NCBI GenBank assembly: GCA_029891345.1
Contig: CM056993.1
Coordinates: 111,268,123-111,332,122, forward strand
DNA: 64,000 nt
Reading direction: 5' to 3'
DNA from: Dryococelus australis
Lineage: Eukaryota > Arthropoda > Insecta > Phasmatodea > Phasmatidae
Part shown: positions 24,001-34,515 of the stretch, one piece after another
Position numbering within the stretch: position 1 is the first letter of the stretch
Layout: each line of letters opens with the position of its first letter
The notes under the pieces: model-generated
Told to the model about the DNA's origin: nothing
The model's database searches: none
What the model saw: only the letters and a program-made list of their open reading frames with translations
Position numbers and translations under genes: made by a program

Positions 24001-27000
24001 GTAAAGTAGTGATTGGAAAGGATGGGAAGGAGACAGTATCAGAGGAAATGGTTGAATTGCCTGATGAAGTTAAAAATCTAGAGGGTTATCCAATATTAAA
24101 GACAGTTGAGGAATCTCAGACATCACCAATAACTAGAGTGGTTCATACTACAAAGAAGAAAATAATTCGCAAAGTAGTGATTGGCAGTGATGGCAAGGAA
24201 AAAGTAGTAGAGGAGGTGGTTGACTTGCCTGATGGAGATGAGCACCTAACAGATTATACAGGTTTAAGTTTTGAAGGATCTGATACATCATCAATATCTA
24301 ACATTGATGAACCATCACCTTTAACAGGCATTATACCCTCACTTAGAGATGGGAGTTACTGTAACACAGAATTTGTTAAAGACTGCAATCAGATAGTACC
24401 AGAAGATGTGTTCAGCGTGCATCAGCAAGTTAACTTCAAAGGAAAGTTAATGTCTCCAAATGGTGTTGATAGTGTTATAAAACCTGTTTCTGCAACAGCC
24501 GACGGTGTGTATTTTTTGCCAGGACATTTTGACTCATCATGTGATCCAAATGATGATAATATGTCTCAATCTTCTCCTGTTAAAAATTTCCAAACTGTTG
24601 AAATTTCCTTGGATGTTAGAGATAAATTGGATCGAAAAACTACAACCAAGTCAGGGGATAAAATCATGCAATCATCAGATACTGTTGAGCCAGTGGTTTC
24701 GGGTTCCTTTAAAACTGAAGAAAATGTAATAGTAGGTATGCCTTCTGCAGACAAATGGGTTGATCCTAATCAGAAAATGATGATGGAAAACATGTTTGTG
24801 CAATTACCAGGCCCTGTGGTTACATCTCTGACCTTTATTAATGAAGAAAGAAAAGCGTATGCACCACATTTTCATGAGAAACTAGATGACATAAACAATT
24901 TCAGGAAACTCTCAGAAGGTAAGGATGCACATGATGATAGTATTGTTCAGTCAGTCCAGCCTTGCGATCTCCCTGTTATTGATAAAATGATGATACCAAA
25001 AAGTGATCCTAACTTAAGGTCATCACAGGAACTAAGAAAACCTGATACAACACCGAATATAACAGAAGTAGATATTGTAAAGTCTGCTGAGGAAATTGTA
25101 AAAAGTCCTATTACACCAGGTTCTGATAATAAGACGGATGACTTTTCTCTAGAAACATCTCTTGCAGAGTCGACTGAAATTATATTGCCAAGTTCTGGTT
25201 CCTCAAACACAACTAAACCAACTGAACAAGAAATAATTTTTTTTGAACCATCACCACTGATGTATTCTGAAATCGAAAGTGAAAAATCTCGTGATTTAGG
25301 CTATGAACCAGAAGACAAAACATTGAATGAAGTGTCTTTAATTGAAGATGATAAAAAGAAGAGTAAGCGAAAAAGAAAAAGGAAACAAAAATTAAAAGCT
25401 CATTATGTTGAAGAATCTTCAAGTGCTTTACCTAAATTGAACACAGAGTTCCCTGTGGATACTTGTAATGTAACTAGTCCAGGGCTTTCAGATTCAGTAT
25501 CCACTTCACCTGTTTTACACAGTTCTACTGACAGTCCATTTGAAGGAGGAGTGACAAGCATAAGTGATGTTGAGCGTAAAGGACAGAAAAGGAAGAGGGA
25601 AAGGAGTGAAGATGTGGGCCAAATTGTGTTACTAGCCAATTCAGAAGTAAAAACATTAGTACCTTCTGAAAATGATACAAATGCACAGCAATACAATGTG
25701 ATAACAAGTAAAGATTTGGAGGAAAAGGTTTCAATTTCTTCACCTAGCAATCATGTTAAACAGTTTTCAGATAAACTTCCAGTTTCAGAAACTGTTGCAC
25801 AATTTTTGCAAATGGAGAATCAATTTTCACAGCCTTTTATACAAGATCCACCTCTAAAAGATAAAGTGGAGGAAAAACTTACTCTAGATGAGTGTGTCCA
25901 GACAATTACTCCAGAAGTAACTTTGCAGGACAAAATTACATCTGATTTTTCGATACAGACTCAACAGGAAGAATTGAGGCCTGTGACTGAAGAGTCGATA
26001 CAAACTGTCACGCCAGAACCTTGTAAGGCACAAGTTGTTAAAACTATGGACATATCAATGCAGTCAGAACCAGCTCATGTGCTTGAGGAATTTGCACAGA
26101 CAGTGACACCAGAAGCTCTACCAGAAACAAAAGAAGAATCAGTACAATCAGAATCAGCACAGGTTTGCGAGGAATCAGCACAAACAATGACACCAGAAGT
26201 TCCTAGGGCACAGAATGCAGAAACTGTTGAAACATCGATGCAGGCAGAAATAACACCGCTGCTTGATGAATCTGCACAGACCATTACACCAGAAGCTTTG
26301 GTGGAAACAGTGGAAACCTCAGTGCAGGCAGAACAAGCCACTGTCCTTGAAGAATTTGTACAGACAGTAACACCTGAAGCTTCAATACCAGATATTGTGG
26401 AAATGGTTGAAACATCAAGTCAAGCAGAACCAGTATCCATTCATGAAGAATCTGCACAAACTACGACACCTGAAACACTTTTAGAAACAACAGAAACATC
26501 AGTTCAAGCAGAACCAACATCTGTTCATGAAGAATGTGCACAGACTCTTACACCAGAAACCTGTGTGGAAACATTAGAAAGCTCTACACAGGCAGAACAA
26601 ACAATTGTTCATGAAGTTTCTGCTCAGACTAAAACTCCTGATGCACTGTTGGAGACAATGGAAATATCAGTACAGTCAGAACCAACAGCAGTTCGTGAGA
26701 TATTTGCACAAACGGTCACACCAGAAGCTCCAATGTTAAATACCGTAGAAACAACAGAAACCTCAATGCAGGCAGGACCAGGAGCTGTACATGAAGAATC
26801 TGCACAAACTATGACTCCAGAACCTTTTGTTGAATCAAAAGATACATCAATGCAAGTGGAATCTACAGATCTTCGTGAAGAATATGCTCAAACAGTTACT
26901 CCAGAACTGTCTATTTCGAGCGTGGAAATGGTAGAAAATTCAGTGCAAGTAGATGCTACACCTCAACATGAAGAATGTGCACAGACTGTGCCACCAGAAG

Positions 27001-30000
27001 CTCTTATTGTAGATGATGTGGAAACAGCAGAAATTTCGGTACAAGTTGAGCCAGCTTCAGTACATGAAGAATTTGCACAGACTGTTGAACCAGAAACTGT
27101 AACAGTTGAAACAAATGACTGTGTTGTACAAACAAAAACTGATGAAATAGTTCCGGTACGTGAAGAATCCGCACAGACAAGCCCAGAACCAAAAGAATTT
27201 GCACAAACAATGAAAATGCAGCTAATTAAAACTGTTGATACAACTGATGTGTGTAGTCAGACATCAAATGAAAATCCAGAAACAAAGGATGGTAGCATAC
27301 AGACAACAATTGAAAATGTTAGTACTTTGGAAACACATGCACAGACAGTGAAGGAAGAATTAACTCCAACGAATGAAGGAAGTGCTCAGACTATTATTTC
27401 AGAAGTACAGAAACATGAGAAAGCTGAGATAAGTGAGATATCCACCCAGACACCCAAAGAAGAAGTGACAACATCTTCAAGTGAATATGCTCAAATTCCA
27501 TCTAAAGAACGCATAAAGATGTTGGATATTGAGACAAGTGATGCAGACTGTCAAGTGCTGAAGGATGACCTTACCCATGTGCAAGATGTATATTCACAGA
27601 CATTATCTTCTGAGGCACCTGTTGCTGTTCAAGCAGCAATACAAACAAGAAAGGAATCAATAACTCCCACATCAGAAGTATATTCACAAACAGTTTCTGA
27701 ATATACAAAACATTCCATGGAGTCTAACGACTACATGACTAAACAAGTTTCTTATCCACTGCAGGAGAAAAAGTCCCAAACTCTTAAGTCAGATCCTTTG
27801 GAGAAAGAAAAACACAATTTTCCTACTTCTGATGTATCAATGCAAACCAGACCTGTTCTTGTGAGAGAATTTTCAGAAGATCGCGTTCCATCTTCGTCCT
27901 CTGATGAGCCGTATGAAGTCCACGTTGAGACATCTGTGACTGTAACTCCTTCCAGCATATCTCAGTGGAGCTTAAGATATAATCAAGGGAAATGGGAACA
28001 TATGACACCAGTGGACCAAATGGAAACTTTCACAGTGATTGAACCATCCAAGAGCTCTAGGGATTATGAGGAACAGGTGATTAGTGGTGCAACTCCAATT
28101 ACAGGTGAGTTTGGTGGACAAGACACACAAGAAGATAGTTTTATGGAAAAATGTAGTGGTGGTTACAAAAAGTTGTTTGAACGAGATTCCATACCTGATA
28201 AAAGCATAAAAGAAAGTATTCACCAGTTTATTATATCAGAAAAAGCAGTTTCTGATTATGATGTACAACCTAGAATCATTAAACCAGTAAAAACAAATAT
28301 AGAAGAAAATGATGACAGTCCAAAGGAATATGTACATGATTGTGCAAGTAAACCTGGAGACAAATTTGAATATTCATCTCCAAGTTCAGATGTGGGGCAT
28401 ACAGAAATTGAAGTGATTTCATCTGCAAGTGTCATCTCTAATTTCCCAGATTCTCCTGTAAGTACAACACATTATGAAACATCATCATCAGAAAGTTTTC
28501 CAGAAATCACAGATTTAAAGAATAAGGGGAAACAATTTAAGACAACAGAAGGTGATGATAAATTACCTTTTCAAATAGAAGTTTCAAATAAGATTGAAAT
28601 GCCAGAGCTTAAAAAGGAAGTAACTGTAGGAGATAATCCAATATTAACAGAATCTGCAGCTGATAAGAAAAGCAAGAAGTCCAAGAAAGGTTCAAAAAAA
28701 CAGAAGGCTCCAGCAGGAAAGACAAAAGGGGCTAAACATGGACCAGAGTATTTGCACTTTTCTGATATTGTAAGCACAGAAGAAAGCTTTCCGACGGATT
28801 TGCGTCCCTCATACTCAGATGTCACAAAACATTCATTGAAAGCAGATTCAGAGCGTAACAAGGAGGGAAGTTATTTGCTCATTGCATCTGAAAGTCAGAA
28901 GGTACATCATGTTGAAAGTAAGAAGGAACATCCATCCAAACGTGATTTGTTGCAGCACAATGATGTAATTAAAACCACTGGAGAACCAGAACTTGTAAGG
29001 GACAACTTGATAACCCATATTGATGTGGCATTAAAAGAAATGAAACCTGATAATCAGAATGCTGTAGTCGTAGAACCACATGAATTACTTAAAACAGATG
29101 ACAAAAAATCATTGCAGGAATCATTTGGTGTAGATGAAAACCTACCAGTTATTGCCACAGAAGCTGTAGAACCACAGGAAAATCTGGAAAAATATACTAA
29201 ACCTGTTCAATTGTCAGATGAACAAGTGTTAGTAAAATGGCACACAGGAACCACAGAAATAACAGAGCATGTTAGGAATCTACAGAACATGCGGAAAGCT
29301 ACTCCTATTACAAGTGTTTTGTATGTAGCTTCTATTCAGGATAATACAGATGAGAGACCAGCTGAACAAAGAACTTCAGAGCTTCAGACAAACTTGGCCG
29401 TTCTTCAGAATGCAGTAGAAAAAAGAGACGTTGTTGTGGTAAAGAGAACTATTATCACAACAGTTGAAACTATTACAACCTGGTTGGAAACCATAGAGTA
29501 TAGAGTTTATTTAAAACAACAACAGACCAAGTCAGTTCCCATGGTTGACCACGCCAAAGATTTTGGACTGTTAAAGCAGGAAATGGATTGCATCGAGGAA
29601 GGCGTCAATGCTTTGGGTAGTATGCTCAATTCTGCAGAGGAAATATGCAATGAAGATGACAAAATGACAATGAAGGAATATCTATCTTCACTCCATAAAC
29701 ATGTGAAAGCCATTGAAGAAGTTACCCAGGAGAATGAAGAGCAAACTGCAAAAGATCTGAAGCGTTGGGAAGAGTTCTTGAATGGTGTCAATAACATCAG
29801 TGTTCTTGTTGAGGAATTAAAACAAAGACTAGAAGAAGTTTTAGAGTCAGAGTCCTCAGCTCACTGTAAATTCCAAGAACTGGATAAGATAGAAGCTTCC
29901 AACAGGGGCCACAAGGTAAAGATAAGTCTTCTGCTGGCGACAGCTCGAGGTCTGATGAATGATTTTCCTGGGCACGAAGTGCCTCCAGAGATATATTGTG

Positions 30001-30500
30001 CCCATGAAATGACACACTCAATAGACCACACCATAGGCTTAGAAAGAGAAAGACTTTTGCAATTTCTTTCATTGGCTGATGAGTATGTGCAGACCCTAAA
30101 TGAATTTGCACAGATAATTGATGTGGCAGATGCTTTGGTGGAAAGTACTATTTTGGTGGTGAGCCTGGAACATCTTCAAGAAGAGATGCAAAAACATCGC
30201 AAATTCTTTGTGAACCTGAGTCATTGCAGAGGTATCTTGGAGTCACTGGAAGGGAATCTAGATCCTGAGACCCGTGCACTTCACTCAGAACTGCACCAGT
30301 TATTGCACCATAGAGCCTCTGCCATTCTGGACAAAGCAGCAGGTCGTGCCCAGCAGATGGCTCTTGCAGCTTCCCGCTGGACTGTTCTGGAGCAAGGAAT
30401 GAAAGAAGAGCAAGGGTGGCTCCAGGTGGCACACCAAAGGGTGCCTGACCTTCAGACAGTCAAGTCATCTGATTATGACCAGTACATTTCTCTTTATCAG
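18044..30500 (+). CDS. Msp300: Giant 12.5 kb exon of a nesprin/MSP300-like gene
   Basis: The exon opens after TTTTTTAG at 18043 (ESLKIEECKEEQ...) and ends at donor GTATGT (30501), phase 0. Zones: acidic leader with decayed modules to 20161; 25 modules of 56 codons, 20162-24305; a Ser/Thr/Glu-rich stretch with basic clusters (KSKRKRKRKQK near 25360, RKGQKRKRE near 25577, KKSKKGSKKQK near 28675); a Gln-Thr motif array, about 25881-27858; a spectrin-like helical tail from about 29340, with segments such as RAQQMALAASRWTVLEQG. The frame is continuous (2,444 codons) from 23169 to 30500 and from 18044 to about 21304, but broken between. Very long repetitive exons next to spectrin repeats fit giant muscle nesprins; plakins (dystonin/MACF-like) are the main alternative, but I see no plakin repeats. 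The predicted role, tethering nuclei or organelles to the cytoskeleton, is inferred from family. Confidence 0.8.
19340..19500 (+). repeat. Decayed forerunner of the 56-residue module
   Basis: This part of the giant exon encodes RKTVRKVRRVIRHVTVIDG, followed by QEHVTEEIVEEPEEIEV. It has the same order as the array module: a basic strand (K-x-x-R-K-V), a V-x-x-D/G-x-(D/E)-G turn, then TEE(I/V)VE-P-(D/E)E. A second, weaker forerunner with TKRIIVRKVRR lies near 18862-18900. These single diverged copies suggest that the array expanded from a pre-existing element of the protein. Confidence 0.6.
20162..24305 (+). repeat. Coding minisatellite: 25 modules of 168 bp (56 codons)
   Basis: The anchor GTGATTGG recurs every 168 bp exactly in the undamaged parts (for example 20369, 20537; 21041, 21209; 23169, 23337, 23505). 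Two module types mostly alternate, giving a 336 bp super-unit. Type A carries IGKDGKETVSEEVVELPDEV and EGYPILTT. Type B carries IGSDGKEKVTEEVVDLPDEY and LQGPLAVTD. Each module starts with VV-x-TTKKKIIRKVV (basic) and ends in an acidic half with a (T/I)SPI(T/N)-x-V joint. A third, hybrid tail (ERPPVAH, then PTKKRITSKVV) appears around 21960-22030, 22450-22510 and 23780-24010. High nucleotide identity between copies implies recent duplication or gene conversion. Confidence 0.95.
21305..23168 (+). other. Frame-broken stretch of the module array (probable assembly error)
   Basis: The first break is a missing G at about 21305 (AACATTGAGG where sister copies read AACAGTTGAGG). From the anchor at 21209 to that at 23169 the 12 module intervals are 167, 164, 167, 165, 167, 164, 160, 161, 163, 164, 164 and 154 bp, every one shorter than the 168 bp seen outside: 56 bases net missing. 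The losses are mostly single bases and often in homopolymers or dinucleotides. Base substitutions are no more frequent than in intact modules, and the frame is clean for 7.3 kb downstream. That pattern fits uncorrected long-read errors where short reads could not be placed, more than natural decay. Confidence 0.8.
25881..27858 (+). repeat. Second coding repeat: Gln-Thr motif array (28-32 residue units)
   Basis: Within the giant exon, units of the form E(E)-(S/F/C)-AQT-(V/M/T)-TPE, then a spacer, then ET-S-(V/M)-QAE recur. The first motif starts at 26172, 26268, 26352, 26448 and 26532, giving intervals of 96, 84, 96 and 84 bp. About 15 clear AQT-TPE-type motifs occur before 27210; looser QT motifs (SIQT, STQT, YSQT, KSQT, SMQT) continue to about 27858. 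The unit is more diverged than the 56-residue modules. The region is acidic, Pro/Thr-rich and probably disordered apart from the motifs. Confidence 0.85.
29340..30500 (+). other. Msp300: Spectrin-like helical tail of the giant exon
   Basis: About 387 residues with heptad hydrophobic spacing, Trp at helix positions (TTWLETIEYRVYL, LKRWEEFLNGV, ASRWTVLEQG) and almost no Gly/Pro-rich disorder, unlike the rest of the exon. The length suits roughly three spectrin repeats. It joins in frame to SLSSDVSVHHARIVQLLG at 39191, so the repeat array continues across the 8.7 kb intron. Confidence 0.75.
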
Positions 30501-31042
30501 GTATGTTCAATAAATAGATTTACATTTCAATTTAGGTGGGATTGCACACATACTATTACAGTTTACAGTATTTTTAGACATTAACCTTTGGCCCACAAGA
30601 TTTCGGGTTTGAATCCCAGATAAGTCATATATGTATGCATTGTTTGTAGCTGTTTTGTTTTAGATTTATTTCATTGCGCAAACCAGCCTTGATTAGTTGT
30701 AAGACGTGACATCATAAGCATAAGTAAGCACCATTTAAATAAATGATTAAATATTTTTGTTACACAGTACTAAATTTTGTTTTTGTACTTCAGAATTACA
30801 GTTTATCTTTTTAGCCACTTATGTTACTTGCATTAAGTTACAGAGAAGTTTAGGAGTTTCATCTCTCATTAGTGTAGCAAAGCCAAGTCTTCTATTGTAG
30901 CTATTAATTTGGTATCCGTTCTGTAGGCACATGGTTTAATAAAGACCGAAATTCACACAAGATTCTTAGGAAACGTGATGGTACAACTGTGCACAATATA
31001 TGTACAGTCAAAACTCTGTAAATGTACAGTCAGAACTATGTA
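30501..31042. other. Start of the 8.7 kb intron; possible SINE scrap
   Basis: No exon. GGGTTTGAATCCC at 30605-30617 resembles a Pol III B box and may be a scrap of a tRNA-derived SINE, but no A box or body is recognisable. Confidence 0.35.
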
Positions 31043-32567
31043 CAGTAAACCTTATTTTGTGACCCCAAATTTCGTGATGGTAACAGTTTTACAAAATTTT
31101 CAGGAACCATAAAAAATTTATGTAGTAGAAAATGGAAGAAATCACAATTGAAGGTCATTAAAAATGTGTTTTTTAGCATATAACAATAAAATGTAGGGTA
31201 TGTATCACTATCATTAGTTGGTATGCAACAATCTAAAGAAAAAATGCAATAATCCATTAGAAACTGACTGGGCCGTGCTTCGTAAGTTAGGCTGTGCACG
31301 TGACGTAAGATGTAAAGAGAAGTTTTAAGATCTTCTCCCCCCCCCCCCCCCCCCCCCCCCTACATCCCCCTCACCCATACCAGTGTGTATCTACAACAGT
31401 GTTAGCCACCCTAGGTTTTATGAGTACGTATATTATGAGTGTAGCAATTTAATGTCATTCTTGGGGCCAAAAAATTCCATAAATTGAACAAAAAATATAA
31501 AAAATACTAGCAAGAATGCAAGAAGTCTTAATCAAACTATTTGCCAACTATAGATAAAATACAGGTTTTGTAATATTGTTGCCAAAAAAAAAAACAGTGT
31601 TTTGAAATGTAATGTGTGGATTGACAAGGCGAAAGAACATGCTGCAGCAGCCCCGGCTCCTCCCTCCACAGGCTTTATCCCCACCGGATTGGAAACGAGG
31701 GGACATGGTTATGCCGTGCTGTTTGCTAGGCAATGATGTTTTATTTTGCCATGCAGAGTTCACCCTAGGACAGTCAAAGCTTATCCTTCCAAGCCGAATG
31801 TTGACTTTACATTTGCTGCTCACTTAATGGATGCTGTATTCCAGAGATTGTGCATAGGACTGGTTTTATTTGGCAGATCTCTACCTTTTGTAATAGTTAC
31901 AATTATTTAATTTAAAAATAATTATGCAATTTTTGAGAGAGAGCTGCTAATAAATAAGGTTATCAAGATTGACTTGCTTTGACTCGGTGCTTACACATTA
32001 TTTGGCAACAAAGTGGTTCTGTTTATAAGTCCTTCAGACACATCAGTTTTTTCATAAAACATGTCATTATTGAAATAAAATTAATATTTAAGTAACAAAC
32101 CCTCTGAGTTTCCGCAAGAAGCTACCGAAAATTCTCTCTGCGCTCGGCAAAACTTGCATAGCATGCAGTATTAAAAAATTGTTGACGATAGCGAAGCAAG
32201 AGGATGTCAACTACACACGTGTGGGTTATCATTTTCGGTATTTAGAAGACATTAAATTAATATTTAATTTAAAAATCACATTAGTTTCATGCCAGAGACA
32301 ATTAAGCAGTGACTTGTCCTTTGTAAAACTTCATGTCGCTTAATGTTTTTAACACTTTTGGATAACAGTAGATGTTTAACTATTGACTTAAATAAATATT
32401 TAATTTAAAAAGATGTTGTTTCATACCAGAGGGTATTATACATGAATTTGATGCGAAAAACATACTTTAAAAATATTTTTTTCTTTTTAGGGGTTAATAT
32501 TAGTCTGTTTCAATTTTCCAACAGAATTCTTGGGAACTGTGAAAATTGTAAAATTTAGGGTTTACTG
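31043..32567. mobile_element. Possible MITE-like element with CAGTAAACC ends
   Basis: The left end CAGTAAACCTTATTTTG (31043) and the reverse complement of the right end, CAGTAAACCCTAAATTTT (32567), are inverted and resemble pogo/Tc1-mariner-type termini. The 1.5 kb between them holds no transposase frame. A poly-C tract lies inside, and a short frame at 31612-31827 is unsupported. The arm match beyond about 15 bases is loose, so the pairing is tentative. Confidence 0.4.
31337..31360. repeat. Poly-C tract, 24 bases
   Basis: An uninterrupted run of C in otherwise AT-rich intron, followed by TACATCCCCCTCACCC. Its true length is uncertain because long homopolymers are poorly resolved by sequencing. 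Confidence 0.9.
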
Positions 32568-33127
32568 TAGTGTTTTATACCATATCGATCGAACAAAATT
32601 TTTAGTCCTGTTGCCAAAGATTGCATTCTCAGATCATTGAACAGTGAAGCATTAACAAAGAAAGTATATGTTGTACTTGTTGCTAAAAGGGTATATTTCC
32701 AAATGCTTGTCAACAATTAAATCTGGACAAGTTTTCATTATTCACTATTGACACAGGAATTATGGATGCACTCATGTTATTCTCAACGAAACTGTACCAA
32801 CAATGACATTAAGGTGGTTTGACACCGCAGCAACTGAGGCAACTGGTTGCCTGCAGTAAGGAATCTACAAATTGCTCTCTTATTGACTTGCTGCATACGG
32901 TGTATGGCAATTTTTGCAGCATGCTACAAACCCTTTGACGTACAGTTTTTGTCAGTGTCAACCAAAACGTCGACCCAGACTGCAGATGCAGCAGCTTATC
33001 TTGTGATTGTGACTAACAAAAGAAAACATACAAAAAACATGGCGCAGACAGTGATACTCTTTCCTGGTTTTTGTGGGGTACTTATTGATGTACCATGCTT
33101 GGTTAATGCGAGCCCTTTCAACTCGTT
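32568..33127. other. Intron sequence, unassigned
   Basis: Includes a 94-codon frame at 32847-33131 without splice or domain support. The minus strand reads KHGTSISTPQKPGK-like sequence with a faint resemblance to a DDE-transposon N-terminal region; I do not call it. Confidence 0.35.
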
Positions 33128-33653
33128 TTAGGCTTTCCTGACTGATACCTTCAGTATAGGGAATCTTGCAGGGTTCAGCTTCCCAGTTTCACTCCTTGAG
33201 TCTCTACAGGGTATGCCAATTAAAAGCTCTCTAGGAGAATCTCCCAAGGCTTTGTTTCTACACTGTTGAATGGCAAAACAAGATGTTAGGGGATAGGAGT
33301 CTTTTTGCAGCCATATCTTGAGGCTTTTCTTAATTTCTTGGTTCTGTCTCTTCGTCGGCTGCAGGTGGTAGCTGGGTGTCATCCAGTGCTTTAATCCAGT
33401 ATTTTCAAGCCATGTCCCATGGTGCAACTCTGATTTAAGGACCGGTGTTAGTTAGGATACAGCAGGGATATCCCCAGCGGGGGAAAAATTCCTTCTCCAT
33501 CACATCTACTATGGCTTTGATGTTGATTTTAGTGAGGGGATAAACCTCGACACATCGTGAAAATAGGTCTGCTACCACCAAGATGTATTTTTCCCTTTTT
33601 GGGAGAGTGGGTGTGGTACCAGTAATATAATGGCGACATAATAATTCTTGCAA
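33128..33653 (-). pseudogene. Gypsy 1 integrase remnant
   Basis: Two frames: 33653-33435 holds ILVVADLFSRCVEVYPL, the first catalytic Asp region of a retroviral-type integrase, and ends at LTNTGP where LTD-x-GP is expected, so the second catalytic Asp is Asn here. The continuation (33427-33128) is in another frame and holds the Glu-side and C-terminal parts (PRELLIGIPCRD). Inactive. Confidence 0.8.
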
Positions 33654-34134
33654 CAGAATAGTTCAGAGGCTGAACATGGATTTCATAGCACTGGCGGTAT
33701 ACAACCAGGACATTGTTTGGTTATCTGTCCTCAAAATGAATGGTGCATCCTCCAGGTGATAATAGAATTTTTTGAGGGCTCATCAAATTACTGCCAGAAA
33801 TTTTTACTCATTTTAATGGTACCTGTTCTCCATGTCTGATAGGAGGGTGCTGGCATAGGTGATTACTAGTCATTTGCCTTCAGAAGTTGTCTGGAACAAA
33901 CTCACCCCTTAGGCCAACTCCGTTGGCATCTGTCTGGATCTGGAGTATCAGGGTTAGGTGAAGGAGTGGCTGGTATAGCATGTTAGGCTGGACGAACTTC
34001 TCCATGAGCCTCTGGAAGACTTTTTCCTCCGTTGCCATCCATTATGAGTTCTGATTCTTGCGTAGTTGGTTATTCAATGGCCTCAGGAGTTCTGCAATGT
34101 TGGGGATAAAATCCCATAGCCAGTTGCCATGGCA

Positions 34135-34515
34135 TTAATTGCTTTGGGGCATAGTTTTCTTAGGGGTGACTCTGTGCCCCAAGAAATCTATTTCCATCCT
34201 CCCAAAATGGCACAGTCGATCATGTATCTTTCCAGCACTATCTCCAGGGGGTGTTGGTGATGCTGCCAGTCTTTGGAGAAAATTATAACGTCGTCTAAAT
34301 ATGTGTAGCCTCCCTGATGTAGCCAGTAGAACAGCTGCAACCATGAGGCACTGAATGATGGCTGGGTAATTCTTAGGGCCAAAGGGCATGCATGACCTTG
34401 TATTGGAATGCTTCTCTGTTAGGGGTAGTGAAGGTGGTAAATTACCAGGATTCTGGGTGTACTGGTATCTACCAATAGCCACAGTGTATGTTGAGGGTGC
34501 TGAAGATCTTAGCAT
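34135..34515 (-). pseudogene. Gypsy 1 reverse transcriptase remnant
   Basis: The catalytic motif YLDDVIIFS is intact in the frame 34382-34188 (about 34301-34275), preceded by the palm region. The neighbouring frame 34515-34135 carries the flanking pieces (CMPFGPKNYPA, and IDFLGHRVTP of the thumb), so at least two frameshifts separate them. More RT/protease-side sequence lies at 34876-34670. Confidence 0.85.

Noticed and set aside
32847..33131. A 94-codon plus-strand frame as a small protein gene
   Set aside because: No splice, promoter or domain evidence; it lies between transposon remnants.
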